Assembly: GCA_029263215.1 (NCBI GenBank)
Contig: JAJCXY010000125.1
Span: 1-53,537, forward strand
Reading direction: 5' to 3'
DNA length: 53,537 nucleotides
Origin: Acidimicrobiales bacterium
Lineage (GTDB): Bacteria; Actinomycetota; Acidimicrobiia; Acidimicrobiales; Aldehydirespiratoraceae
Shown piece after piece: positions 26,500 to 34,895 of this stretch. The position numbers and the translations under genes are program-made. How positions within the stretch are numbered: the first letter of the stretch is position 1; every line of letters begins with the position of its first letter. The notes under the pieces were generated by a model, which ran no database searches, was not told the origin of the DNA, and saw only the letters and a list, made by a program, of their open reading frames with translations.

Positions 26500-27102
26500 T
26501 CAGGCCGCGGTGCCGGTGTCTTCTCGTCGGTCGTGCTCTGCTTCGGCGCTGCCCAACATTTTGCGAATGTTCGACTGGTGACGAATCACGAGAATCCCGG
26601 CGACAGCCGAGGAGATCGCCACTTCCCAAAGGGGCCGACCCGCTATCGCACTCACGATCGGGAACGCGATGGCGATCGACAGCGATCCCAAGGCCGCGAC
26701 CCGGCCGAACTTCACCACCGCCAGGAACAACAAGCCACAGGAGATTCCGATGAGCGGGCCGATTACGATCCCGCCTCCTCCTGCGGTGGCGACTCCCTTG
26801 CCACCCCTCAACCGGCGGGTGATCGGCCAGACATGACCGGCTACCGCGGCCAGCCAGACCGCGTGGGCTGCTGGGCGTCCGGCCAACACCAGCGCGATAC
26901 CCACCGGCACCGCGCCCTTGAACATGTCGATGATGCCCACGATGATCCCTGCCCGGCGCCCACCGATTCGGTAGACGTTGGACGCGCCGGGGTTGCCTGA
27001 ACCCTCTCGCGATGGATCTCTGCCGATCCGACGGCCCACCATCAACGCGGTGGGGAAAGTCCCCACCAGGTAGGCGATTAGGAGTCCCCCTGCGAGCAAC
27101 AC
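26500..27102 (-). CDS. plsY: Glycerol-3-phosphate acyltransferase PlsY
   Basis: Membrane acyltransferase that starts phospholipid synthesis from acyl-phosphate and glycerol-3-phosphate. 200 residues with five membrane helices and the motifs GSGNPGASNVYR, RLRGGKGVATAGG and a late basic loop. The GTG at 27100-27102 is chosen: TACGAT stands 6 bases upstream and the protein begins directly with helix one (VLLAGGLLIAYLVGTFPTAL). The frame before it overlaps the divergent FmdB-like gene. It heads the block galU-moeA-moaA-moaC. Confidence 0.92.
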   Translation of the reverse strand: MLLAGGLLIAYLVGTFPTALMVGRRIGRDPSREGSGNPGASNVYRIGGRRAGIIVGIIDMFKGAVPVGIALVLAGRPAAHAVWLAAVAGHVWPITRRLRGGKGVATAGGGGIVIGPLIGISCGLLFLAVVKFGRVAALGSLSIAIAFPIVSAIAGRPLWEVAISSAVAGILVIRHQSNIRKMLGSAEAEHDRREDTGTAA

Positions 27103-27114
27103 ACGCCCATCGTA
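27103..27114 (-). promoter_or_regulatory. -10 box of plsY, leaderless spacing
   Basis: On the minus strand TACGAT (27109-27114) is 6 bases before the GTG at 27102. It sits in the 51-base divergent gap with the FmdB-like gene. Confidence 0.5.
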
Positions 27115-27153
27115 CGGTGCCCTTGGCCACCTACGCAGATATCCTCCTCCCCC

Positions 27154-27564
27154 GTGCCCACCTACGACTACCGCTGCGAGCGCACGGGCGAGATGTTCGA
27201 GCTCTGGCAGTCGTTCTCCGACGACGCCCTCACCGAGTGTCCCCAGACCCATGAGGGCGACGCTGACGGTGCAACTTGTGGTGCCACGGTGAAGAAAGTT
27301 TTTTCCAAGGTCGGGATCTCGTTCAAGGGCGATGGTTTCTACAAGAACGACCACGGCGCCAACGCGTCGGGCCGCAAGAGCGAGTCGTCTTCGAGTTCTG
27401 GTTCGAGGTCTTCGTCCTCGTCGTCTGACTCCTCTTCGAGTTCCGAGTCGTCTTCGTCGTCGAAAGACTCGAGTTCGTCCTCTTCCAACGGCTCGTCGGG
27501 CTCATCTGATTCGGGATCCTCGAGCTCCAGCTCGAGCTCCACCAGTTCCAAGTCCTCGAGCTAG
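27154..27564 (+). CDS. FmdB-like protein with reduced zinc ribbon and serine-rich tail
   Basis: 136 residues from a GTG start. The first 70 match the FmdB regulatory zinc-ribbon family (MPTYDYRC, FELWQSFSDDALTECP, VFSKVGISFKGDGFYKND). The usual two CxxC knuckles are broken: Cys8 is kept but its partner is Thr11, and Cys29 is kept but Thr32 replaces its partner; Cys42 and His33 could substitute. From about residue 70 the protein is almost entirely serine with scattered Asp, Glu, Lys and Gly. Role unknown. The following gene is a SAF-domain protein 63 bases away. Confidence 0.82.
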   Translation: MPTYDYRCERTGEMFELWQSFSDDALTECPQTHEGDADGATCGATVKKVFSKVGISFKGDGFYKNDHGANASGRKSESSSSSGSRSSSSSSDSSSSSESSSSSKDSSSSSSNGSSGSSDSGSSSSSSSSTSSKSSS

Positions 27565-27627
27565 CCACTCCCCCGCCGCCCCGGCGCACATCTTCCCCCG
27601 CGAATCATTTCCCTGTCGGAGAAGAAC

Positions 27628-28257
27628 ATGCCCGATCCAGCGCGGCCGAGTAGCCGCATCACCCCCGGTTTTGTGATGGCCGCCATCCAAGCCCGCCTGC
27701 GCCAGTGGCAGGCCGTTCGCTGGGTCGCAGCCCTTGCTGCGGCCGCGGCGCTGGCTGGAGTTGTCAGCCACGCCCGCGCCGAAGCGGCAGAGGCCAAGAC
27801 CCAATGGGGCACCGTCGAACCGGTATGGATGGCCACCCGTCCACTTGGGGCCGGCGACACCCTCGAGCGGGGCGATGCTGTCCTCAGAGGATTACCCAGA
27901 GCGGCGGTGCCCGACGACGCTATGCGCACCGACCCCCTGGGCCTGCGCTCACGCGTGGATGTGGCGGCAATGGAGATCCTTCGCCTGCCCCGGCTCGACC
28001 CATCAGGCGGAGGTGCGGTGGCGGCCCGCCTCCCCGAACGTGAGGTGGCGATCACACTCGCGGTCGACGACGACATCTTCGCGATCAACGATCGCGTCGA
28101 CCTCCATGCCCTCTCCACCGGCCTTCCCCTCTCGATCGATGCCACGATCGTCGCCATCAGCGACGGCAGGGCCACGGTCTCTGTAGGGCGCGCCGAGATG
28201 AGCGGGATCGTGTCGGAGTTGTCGCGCGGTGGGGTCGTGGTGGTGCTCAGCGGTTGA
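27628..28257 (+). CDS. SAF-domain protein, CpaB/RcpC-like
   Basis: 209 residues: a basic N-terminus, one membrane helix (about 30-48, WVAALAAAAALAGVVSHA), then a SAF domain (WMATRPLGAGDTLERGDAVLRGLP) and a C-terminal beta-rich part (EVAITLAVDDDIFAINDRVDLHA, in pieces). CpaB-type proteins of this shape help assemble Flp pili; a lone Flp pilin lies 14 kb away, and a direct link is inference. GGAGAAG precedes the ATG. It converges on uppP with a 6-base gap. Confidence 0.75.
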   Translation: MPDPARPSSRITPGFVMAAIQARLRQWQAVRWVAALAAAAALAGVVSHARAEAAEAKTQWGTVEPVWMATRPLGAGDTLERGDAVLRGLPRAAVPDDAMRTDPLGLRSRVDVAAMEILRLPRLDPSGGGAVAARLPEREVAITLAVDDDIFAINDRVDLHALSTGLPLSIDATIVAISDGRATVSVGRAEMSGIVSELSRGGVVVVLSG

Positions 28258-28263
28258 GGCGAC

Positions 28264-29073
28264 TCAGCGCCAGCCGGTGGCGAGGATCAACAAGGCACTC
28301 GCTCCGACCACCACCCGATAGGTCACGAAGGGGGCGAAGGAGTGCGACCTCACCAGCTTGAGGGTGCCCCACACCGCAGCCCAGCCCGTGAGCGCAGCGG
28401 CAGCCATGCCCCACAGGAAAGGCGGCCAGAACGACGATGGGATGTCGGCATCGGCGAGGGAGAACACGCCAGCGCCCGCGATTATCGGGAGGCTCATCAA
28501 GAAGACGAGCCGGGCCGCTGAATCTCGATCGAAACCCAGGCCCCGGGCCACGCTGAGAGTGGCGCCGGATCGCGACACACCCGGTTGCAGGGCAAGGGCC
28601 TGGCCCACTCCCATCGCGAGCGCGTCGCGCAGGCTGAACTCATCGAGGTTCTTTCGCTGAGGCAGGCGGTCGGCGATCAACAACACCAGTCCGAAGACGA
28701 TGAGCATCACTGCGATCACCCAGATGCGATCGAGGTCGCCGATCTGATCCTTCAACAAGACGCCGGTGAGGCCGGCCGGAACTGCGGAGGCCACGAGGAA
28801 CCAGGCAATGCGCCCGTCGACACCGAGCGGCTCATGGCGCAATGGACCGAATCCGGCCACCAGGTAGCGCCACACATCGCGGCGGAGATAGGCGATCGCA
28901 CCGACGAGGGTGCCCATATGAACCGCCACATCGAAGGCGGTCTCGAGTTCCTCGTCGAGGGCGTCCCAACCAAAGAGCCAGCGGGTCAGTTCGAGGTGAC
29001 CGCTCGACGAGATCGGCAAGAATTCCGACAAGCCCTGGACGATGCCGAGCACGATCGCGTGGAGGATCTCCAT
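28264..29073 (-). CDS. uppP: Undecaprenyl-diphosphatase
   Basis: Membrane phosphatase that recycles undecaprenyl diphosphate to the cell-wall lipid carrier. 269 residues with the signatures GLSEFLPISSSGHL and LQPGVSRSGATL holding the catalytic glutamate, serine and arginine, and about eight helices. A GGGGAG site precedes the ATG at 29073 by 6 bases. It follows the pmbA gene by 50 bases and may be the last gene of that operon. Confidence 0.96.
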   Translation of the reverse strand: MEILHAIVLGIVQGLSEFLPISSSGHLELTRWLFGWDALDEELETAFDVAVHMGTLVGAIAYLRRDVWRYLVAGFGPLRHEPLGVDGRIAWFLVASAVPAGLTGVLLKDQIGDLDRIWVIAVMLIVFGLVLLIADRLPQRKNLDEFSLRDALAMGVGQALALQPGVSRSGATLSVARGLGFDRDSAARLVFLMSLPIIAGAGVFSLADADIPSSFWPPFLWGMAAAALTGWAAVWGTLKLVRSHSFAPFVTYRVVVGASALLILATGWR

Positions 29074-29093
29074 TGTGTCTCCCCGTCGGCGCC

Positions 29094-29105
29094 TCCGACG
29101 TCGGA
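29094..29105. other. 12-base perfect palindrome before uppP
   Basis: TCCGACGTCGGA lies between the second pmbA stop and uppP, flanked by GCCTC and GAGGC that could extend a weak hairpin. It could be a terminator remnant or a protein site. Confidence 0.25.
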
Positions 29106-29123
29106 TCTGAGGCTAGGCGGCGC

Positions 29124-30473
29124 TCAGCCGCCCGCACCGCCAACCGTCAGACCCGTCATCACCAGTGAGGGCACGAAGGCACCGCCCGGCTGGCGTTGGA
29201 GGTCTGCTCCGATGGCCACGATGTCTTGGAGAAGCCGAGGAATCGCGCCGGCGAGAGTGCCTTCCCGGATCGGCTCGGCCAGCTCGCCGTTGCGGATGAC
29301 GACCCCTTCCACTCCCACCGAGAGGTCGCCGCTGACCGCGTTGACTCCCGAATGCAGGCCCTGCAGCGACGCGATCAGCAAGCCGTCGTCGATACCTGCT
29401 ACGAGGCACTCGAGATCTCCCCGACCGGGAGCGACCCGCAAGGAGCGGTGTCCCGGGCTGGGCGTGCCCCGAACAGCTCGCATCGCGGAACCGGTGGATC
29501 CCACCCCGAGGCCCCGGCCACTACGGGAGTCGTGAAGAAAGCCGTCGAGTCGGCCCGCGCTGATCAGGGGGACAGTGCGACAGGCGAGCCCTTCGCCATC
29601 GGACGCCGCCGCCCCGAGAGAGTCCGGGTCGGTGGGATTGTCGAACATGGTGAGATCAGTGGCGGCAATCGCCTCACCGACCCTCTCGCTGAAAGGTGAA
29701 CGACCCTTCACCACCCTCTCGCCCGACAGCATCCCGGCCACGATGCCGAGGATGGTGGCCGCGAACCGGGGCTCCAACACTATGAGGGGACGGCCGGTAC
29801 GAGGCCGGCCCGCTCCCACCAGGGCAATTCCCCGAGCCACCGCCTTGGCAGCCACACTGTCGGGATCGAGTGCGCCGGGGGTGCGAGCCGCCTCCACCGC
29901 CGCCCCGGTGCGAGTGGAACCCTCGACATCATCGATGAGCACGCTGGTGGACAGCGAAGCCGAGGTGGCCCGGCGGGAAGCATCGATCCCGAGGCTGCTC
30001 ACCACCGCTGTCTCGGTACGAGAATCGCCGTAGATCGACGTGCGCACACCCCGCACCCGGCGATCGAGCGCTCGGCAGCGGGCTTCCAACTGGAGGGCCA
30101 ACCCGATCTTGGCCTCGACGGGTGTTGCCTCCACCTCCGCGCTCCAGGGGTCGATCGCAACACGGTCGACACGGTCGTCGACGGCGAGGCCGACGCGGTC
30201 GTCGGGTTGGGCGAACGTGGCGTTGTCGCGTGCCTCCGCCAAGAGCGTGTCGACCACATCAAGATCGAACGTGCCAGCGTGGGCCACTCCCTCTCGTGCG
30301 TCGCGGATCAGGCGCACCCCAACCCCCGCGGTCTCGGCGAGGGTGAGCGACTCCACTTCTCCGCCATGCACCCGCACTTCGGTTCGCACCGAGCGGCCCA
30401 CGCAGACCTCCACCTGCTCGCCCTCGACGGCCGACCCGACGATGCGCCGAGCCAGTTCCGCGGCGTTGGTCAC
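29124..30473 (-). CDS. TldE/PmbA-family protein, copy 2
   Basis: 449 residues, a full-length PmbA/TldE homologue (EVRVHGGEVESLTLAETAGVGVRL at the N-terminus, SGVNAVSGDLSVGVEG and RNGELAEPIREGTL near the C-terminus). TldE is the non-catalytic partner of the TldD zinc protease; it has no HExxxH. It starts with GTG at 30471-30473, 4 bases after the stop of copy 1. The two copies share order and motifs but have clearly diverged, so this is an old duplication. Confidence 0.88.
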   Translation of the reverse strand: MTNAAELARRIVGSAVEGEQVEVCVGRSVRTEVRVHGGEVESLTLAETAGVGVRLIRDAREGVAHAGTFDLDVVDTLLAEARDNATFAQPDDRVGLAVDDRVDRVAIDPWSAEVEATPVEAKIGLALQLEARCRALDRRVRGVRTSIYGDSRTETAVVSSLGIDASRRATSASLSTSVLIDDVEGSTRTGAAVEAARTPGALDPDSVAAKAVARGIALVGAGRPRTGRPLIVLEPRFAATILGIVAGMLSGERVVKGRSPFSERVGEAIAATDLTMFDNPTDPDSLGAAASDGEGLACRTVPLISAGRLDGFLHDSRSGRGLGVGSTGSAMRAVRGTPSPGHRSLRVAPGRGDLECLVAGIDDGLLIASLQGLHSGVNAVSGDLSVGVEGVVIRNGELAEPIREGTLAGAIPRLLQDIVAIGADLQRQPGGAFVPSLVMTGLTVGGAGG

Positions 30474-30477
30474 AGGG

Positions 30478-31821
30478 TCAGGCGCCCGACATGGTGACGT
30501 CGGCTACCACCAGGGTGACACCGGCGGCGTTCATCGGCAGCCATTCGGTGTCGTTGCCGATCGCAACCACGTCGTGGAGGAGGCGCTGGAGGGTAGATGC
30601 GATCGTGACCTCACGAATCGGTTCGGCCAGCTCGCCGTTGCGGATACGCAGGCCTTCGGCGCCGGTGGAGAAGTCGCCCGAGACGGGATTCACTCCGGAG
30701 TGGAGTCCCGCTACTCCCTGCACCAGGAAACCGTCGTCGATCTCGGCGATCAGGTCGGAGGGGTTGCGATCACCCGGTCGGATGGCGAGCGCATGCGCAC
30801 CGACACCCGGCGCGCTCTTGAAGCCGCCCCGGGCCGCCGAACCCGTCGACGCGGTTCCTGAGCGCCGACCCGAATAGGAATTGTGGAGGAAACCACTGAG
30901 AACCCCGTCGGAGATCAGCGGGGTGGAACGGATCGCCAGACCTTCGCCATCCACCATCGAGGCAGTGAACGCCGCAGGGTTGGTGGCGTCGTCGACGAGG
31001 GTGATTGCGCCGGTGGCCACCTCCTCCCCCATCCGGTCGGCGAACAGCGAACGGCCCTTCAGCACGGCGTCGCCGGTGAGCGTATGGCCCACGATGCCGA
31101 GGAGCTGGGCAGTGACCCATGGGTCGAGCACGACGGTGAGCCGTTCGGTTGCGGGCTTGGTGGAGCCGAGCAGGCGGGTGGCGCGCTCAGCCGCATCCCG
31201 GGCAGCAACCAGAGGATCGAGATCACTCGGCTCACGACCGATCGAGAACCCGAAACCGGTCTGGGTCTCACCGTTCTCTTCGGCAAGGGCATAGGTGGCC
31301 AGATAGCAGCCCGTCTCCTTGGTAACCGATGCAATACCGGTGGAGGTGGCCACGGCCGACTCGTAGATGGTGTCGATGTATTCGGCAGATTCGATTCCCG
31401 CTATTCGCGGGTCGGTGGCTCTGGTGGCTCGTTCAAGCTCTATCGCCAGCGCCACCTTGTCGTCGGTAGGACACGACACGAGTGCCTCGCGATAGAGATC
31501 GAGGTCGGGGGTGGCAACGTCATCGGGCAACGCAACACCGTTGAACTCGTCGGTCTCGGCGAACCCCGCATTGTCGCGAGCCTCGCGAAGGGTTTCCTCC
31601 AGCGCGTCGGGGTCGAGGGTGCCTGCATAGGCGTAGCCCTGCTTGCCGTCGGAGACCACACGGACCCCGATGCCCTGCGACTCTGCGCTGGTGAGTGACT
31701 CAACCTCGCCTTCATAGGCCCGCACTTCGGTATCGCGCTCGTGCACCACGAACGCCTCGATCTGTTCACCATCTCTGGCCCAGCCCGCGACCCGGCAAGC
31801 GATGTCTAGAAGATCAGTCAT
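30478..31821 (-). CDS. TldE/PmbA-family protein, copy 1
   Basis: 447 residues, the PmbA/TldE homologue next to tldD (10 bases). Landmarks: EVRAYEGEVESLTSAESQGIGVRV in the N-terminal domain, GHTLTGDAVLKGRSLFADRMGE in the middle, HSGVNPVSGDFSTGAEGLRI and NGELAEPIREVTI at the end. Expected to form a heterodimer with TldD and line the peptide tunnel. Which of the two copies is the true partner is not known; position favours this one. Confidence 0.88.
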   Translation of the reverse strand: MTDLLDIACRVAGWARDGEQIEAFVVHERDTEVRAYEGEVESLTSAESQGIGVRVVSDGKQGYAYAGTLDPDALEETLREARDNAGFAETDEFNGVALPDDVATPDLDLYREALVSCPTDDKVALAIELERATRATDPRIAGIESAEYIDTIYESAVATSTGIASVTKETGCYLATYALAEENGETQTGFGFSIGREPSDLDPLVAARDAAERATRLLGSTKPATERLTVVLDPWVTAQLLGIVGHTLTGDAVLKGRSLFADRMGEEVATGAITLVDDATNPAAFTASMVDGEGLAIRSTPLISDGVLSGFLHNSYSGRRSGTASTGSAARGGFKSAPGVGAHALAIRPGDRNPSDLIAEIDDGFLVQGVAGLHSGVNPVSGDFSTGAEGLRIRNGELAEPIREVTIASTLQRLLHDVVAIGNDTEWLPMNAAGVTLVVADVTMSGA

Positions 31822-31831
31822 GCCAGCCTCC

Positions 31832-33223
31832 CTAAGCCGCGGTTCCGCCGACAGTGAGGCTGGTGACCCTCAAGGTGGGTGTGCCGTCGCCGACCGGAAC
31901 GCCCTGGCCGTCCTTACCGCACATACCCGGCGAACCCATAGCAAAGTCGTTGCCGAGAGCGTCGATGCGGGTGAGGACCTCGGGCCCGTTGCCGATCAGG
32001 TTCCCCTCACGGATCGGCTCGGTGATCTCACCGTCTTCGATCAGGTAGGCCTCCGTCATGCCGAATACGAAGTCGCCGGTGGCGGTGTTGACCTGGCCTC
32101 CACCCAACTGGGCCACGTACACGCCCGATTCGGTCGACGCGATTATGTCGGCCGGCTCGTCGCTGCCGTTACTGATGTAGGTGTTGGTCATCCGCACCAT
32201 CGGGAGATGCTGGTAGCTCTGACGACGACCGTTGCCAGAGCTGGGCCGTCCCTCCTTGCGAGCCCTCAGGTGGTCCCACATGTAGTCGGTGAGCACGCCG
32301 TCCTGGATCAACACGTTGTGGGCCGCGGGGCGGCCCTCGTCGTCGATGGCGAAGTGGCCCCACTCGCCGGCCATCGTGCCGTCGTCGATGAGGGTCACCA
32401 TGGGCGAAGCCACCGTCTCGCCCACCCGACCGGCGAACACCGAAGCCGACTTGGCGACGAGATCGGCTTCGAGGCCATGGCCACACGCTTCATGAAACAG
32501 CACTCCGCCGCCGCCGGGGCCGACCACCACCGGCATGGCGCCAGAGGGTGCCGGACGGGCGCCGAGCTTGGTGAGGGCACGATTGGCTGCCCTGCGCCCC
32601 ATCTCTTCCACATCGGTCTCATCGAAGAGCTCGAATCCGACGGTGCGGCCGGTGGATTCACGCCCGGTCTGCAGGCCGGTGTCTCCGGTTGCGACACACG
32701 ACACCGAGAAAAGGGTTCGGATCTGGTCGTCTTCGGCGAGTAATCCATCGGAGTTGGCGACGAGGATCTGACGCCTGCTGTCGCCGTAGCGCGCCGAAAC
32801 CTGGGAGATCGCGGCCCCTTCGCCGCGGGCCGCCTCGTTGGCGAGGGTGAGAAGCCCGACCTTGGTGGCCTTGGCCACTTCCTCCGGTGGGATCCGAGCG
32901 CCGGGGCCTCGATCGACATCGATCGCCGACACGTTCACACTCCGCGTGCCCCCGCCTCCGCCGCGGGCGGCGGCTGCCGCCGCGCGTGCCGCGTTGGCAA
33001 GACCGGTCTCGGAGAGGTCGGCGGTGTGGGCGAAGCCGGTGGTTTCGCCCACCACCACCCGAATGCCGGCGCCGCGATCGCGGCCGCTGGTGAGCTCCTC
33101 CACCCGACCGTCATCGAACACCGCCGATGATGACCGCTTGTCCTCGGCGAAGACCTCAGCGAAGTCGCCGCCGGTGTCCAGAGCGGTTGAAAGCGTGCGG
33201 TTGATGAGCTCGTGGTCGAGCAC
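31832..33223 (-). CDS. tldD: TldD-family metalloprotease
   Basis: 463 residues. The zinc site HEACGH (His244, Glu245, His249) and the later conserved cysteine in GSPGMCGKDGQGVPVG match TldD, the catalytic half of the TldD/E protease that trims unfolded or leader peptides. The GTG at 33221-33223 is preferred over an upstream in-frame TTG because GGGAGGT ends 3 bases before it. It follows the lipoprotein by 53 bases and leads two pmbA copies. Confidence 0.93.
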   Translation of the reverse strand: MLDHELINRTLSTALDTGGDFAEVFAEDKRSSSAVFDDGRVEELTSGRDRGAGIRVVVGETTGFAHTADLSETGLANAARAAAAAARGGGGGTRSVNVSAIDVDRGPGARIPPEEVAKATKVGLLTLANEAARGEGAAISQVSARYGDSRRQILVANSDGLLAEDDQIRTLFSVSCVATGDTGLQTGRESTGRTVGFELFDETDVEEMGRRAANRALTKLGARPAPSGAMPVVVGPGGGGVLFHEACGHGLEADLVAKSASVFAGRVGETVASPMVTLIDDGTMAGEWGHFAIDDEGRPAAHNVLIQDGVLTDYMWDHLRARKEGRPSSGNGRRQSYQHLPMVRMTNTYISNGSDEPADIIASTESGVYVAQLGGGQVNTATGDFVFGMTEAYLIEDGEITEPIREGNLIGNGPEVLTRIDALGNDFAMGSPGMCGKDGQGVPVGDGTPTLRVTSLTVGGTAA

Positions 33224-33276
33224 AGGACCTCCCAAGGGAACAGAGCCGCAATGCTACCCCCGCACCACTTCGAAGC

Positions 33277-33915
33277 TCAGTCCCCATAGAACCTCCACTC
33301 GTCTCGACCACCCGCGCCGGCGTCACCGAATTCCATGCCCACGAACACGAAACGGCCCGACTCGATCTCCACCGTGACCGTCTCCACCGTGCCTTCCACG
33401 ATCCGCTCACCGACCAACCGACCGGCGCCGTCGTCGAGCAGCCGGATCTCTCCGATCAGGCCGATGACCCCGGCCACCACGTCGCGGTGCTCCCGTGCGA
33501 GACCGTGCGGATCGAGGAGTCTGTCGTCGGCCCGAGCAAGCTCATCGCGAGTAGCGAGGACTGCGGCGATGTGGGGATCTCTGGTGAGGGAACCGCCGGC
33601 CTCCAGTCGGCTGACTAGTTGGCCCCCCGACTCATCCCACGACAGGGTCGAGATCATCGTCACCTCGATTGCGGCGACACCCAGAGTGGTCCGTCGTTCA
33701 ACTCGGCCCACCGGCACCGTGATCATCTCGATCAGGGCCTCGGAAAGGCCGGGGCTTCGGGGCATCACCGCGGCCGAGACGGTGGTCGAGACTGTGAGAG
33801 CGGCGACAGCGGCGGGGGCGCCGAATGGCGCCCGGGAGCCCGACGAGGAAGAGGCGCACCCGGGAATGGTGATGCCGGCCAGAGCCAGGGCACCGACGAC
33901 AAGGACAGAACGCAT
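33277..33915 (-). CDS. Lipoprotein of unknown function
   Basis: 212 residues. MRSVLVVGALALAGITIPGCAS is a lipoprotein signal with the lipobox ending at the cysteine, read here as a 22-residue leader region. The mature part has a Ser/Ala-rich stretch and then mixed alpha/beta sequence with VETVTVEIESGRFVFVGMEF near the end. No family was recognised. The ATG at 33913-33915 has AAGGTGA upstream; the further 18 in-frame codons upstream are unlikely. Same direction as tldD, 53 bases ahead of it. Confidence 0.7.
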   Translation of the reverse strand: MRSVLVVGALALAGITIPGCASSSSGSRAPFGAPAAVAALTVSTTVSAAVMPRSPGLSEALIEMITVPVGRVERRTTLGVAAIEVTMISTLSWDESGGQLVSRLEAGGSLTRDPHIAAVLATRDELARADDRLLDPHGLAREHRDVVAGVIGLIGEIRLLDDGAGRLVGERIVEGTVETVTVEIESGRFVFVGMEFGDAGAGGRDEWRFYGD

Positions 33916-33985
33916 GAACGTCACCTTCGGTAAGGAATCGAAATGGTGACGGCGCCGGCTGTCTCGCACCGCAAGAGCGAAGACG

Positions 33986-34010
33986 ACCGTACCGACCAGT
34001 CGGGTACGAT
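33986..34010. promoter_or_regulatory. Divergent promoter with imperfect palindrome
   Basis: Between the lipoprotein and PAP2 genes, GTACC-GAC and GTC-GGTAC (33989-34007) form an inverted repeat with one extra base. Overlapping its two ends are -10-like boxes pointing outward: TACGGT on the minus strand (33986-33991) and TACGAT on the plus strand (34005-34010). Confidence 0.4.
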
Positions 34011-34058
34011 CCGCCTTTATCTGTCCGCGGCCGGGGGACCACGATGAGAGGAGGCGAC

Positions 34059-34895
34059 ATGCAAGAACCAGCAGTAGACACCGACCTGGCGATCGACGAC
34101 GCCACCTCGCCTCCCACTCGTCACCCCCTGCGTTGGTGGGTCGAGATCCTCCTCACCCTCGGCTTCTACATCATCTACTCAGGCATCCGAAACCAGTTCG
34201 GATCGGCCCTGGGCGACAAGGTGAAAAACTCCGCCTTCGACAACGCCATCGTGGTGATCGACGTCGAGAAAGCCCTCGGGCTCTACGTCGAGGAATGGGT
34301 TCAGGCCCAGTTCATCGCCTGGGACTGGTTCGTCGTCTTCTGGAATGTCTTCTACGGCTCGTTCCACTTCATCGTGACGATCTTCGCCATGGTCTTCATG
34401 TTTGCCCGCTACCCGCGCCGCTACGCCTTCATGCGATCGGCCCTGTGCGCCACCACCACCGTGGCACTGGTCGGTTTCGCTTTCTACCCCCTGATGCCGC
34501 CCCGGCTGCTCAGCAACTGTGTGAGCCAATACGGCGCGTGCCAACCTGGCCACGATTACATCGACACCCTGGTGCACCCCGGCGGTCTGTGGTCTTTCGA
34601 ATCGGGCACGATGGAGACGATCTCCAACCAGTACGCCGCGATGCCGAGCCTCCACGTCGCATGGGCGCTCTGGTCGACTATCGCCCTCTATCCCGTGCTT
34701 CGCTCACGCTGGGCCCGACTGTCGATCGCCGCCTACCCCGCGCTCACGATGTTCGCTATCGTCGTAACGGCCAACCACTACTGGATCGACGCCATCGGCG
34801 GAGTCGTAGCTCTCGGAGCGGGGCTGGCGCTGGCTCGCCCTCTGGCCCGTCTTCTCCCCGGTCCTGCCGGTACGCTTTCCCTCGATGCTGCTTGA
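34059..34895 (+). CDS. PAP2-superfamily membrane phosphatase/phosphotransferase
   Basis: 278 residues with about six helices. The PAP2 signature is AMPSLHVAW (about 194-202) and a later NHYWIDAIGG (about 239) giving the catalytic histidines. The extended pattern fits the inositolphosphotransferase-like branch that is common in actinobacteria. The ATG at 34059 has AGGAGG (34049-34054) 4 bases upstream; an in-frame ATG at 34044 is the alternative. The end overlaps dxs by 11 bases, implying coupled translation. Confidence 0.82.
   Translation: MQEPAVDTDLAIDDATSPPTRHPLRWWVEILLTLGFYIIYSGIRNQFGSALGDKVKNSAFDNAIVVIDVEKALGLYVEEWVQAQFIAWDWFVVFWNVFYGSFHFIVTIFAMVFMFARYPRRYAFMRSALCATTTVALVGFAFYPLMPPRLLSNCVSQYGACQPGHDYIDTLVHPGGLWSFESGTMETISNQYAAMPSLHVAWALWSTIALYPVLRSRWARLSIAAYPALTMFAIVVTANHYWIDAIGGVVALGAGLALARPLARLLPGPAGTLSLDAA

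Noticed and set aside
27339..27551. Acidic Glu/Asp-rich frame antisense to the FmdB-like serine tail
   Set aside because: It is the complement of serine codons (TCG/TCC/AGC), not an independent gene.
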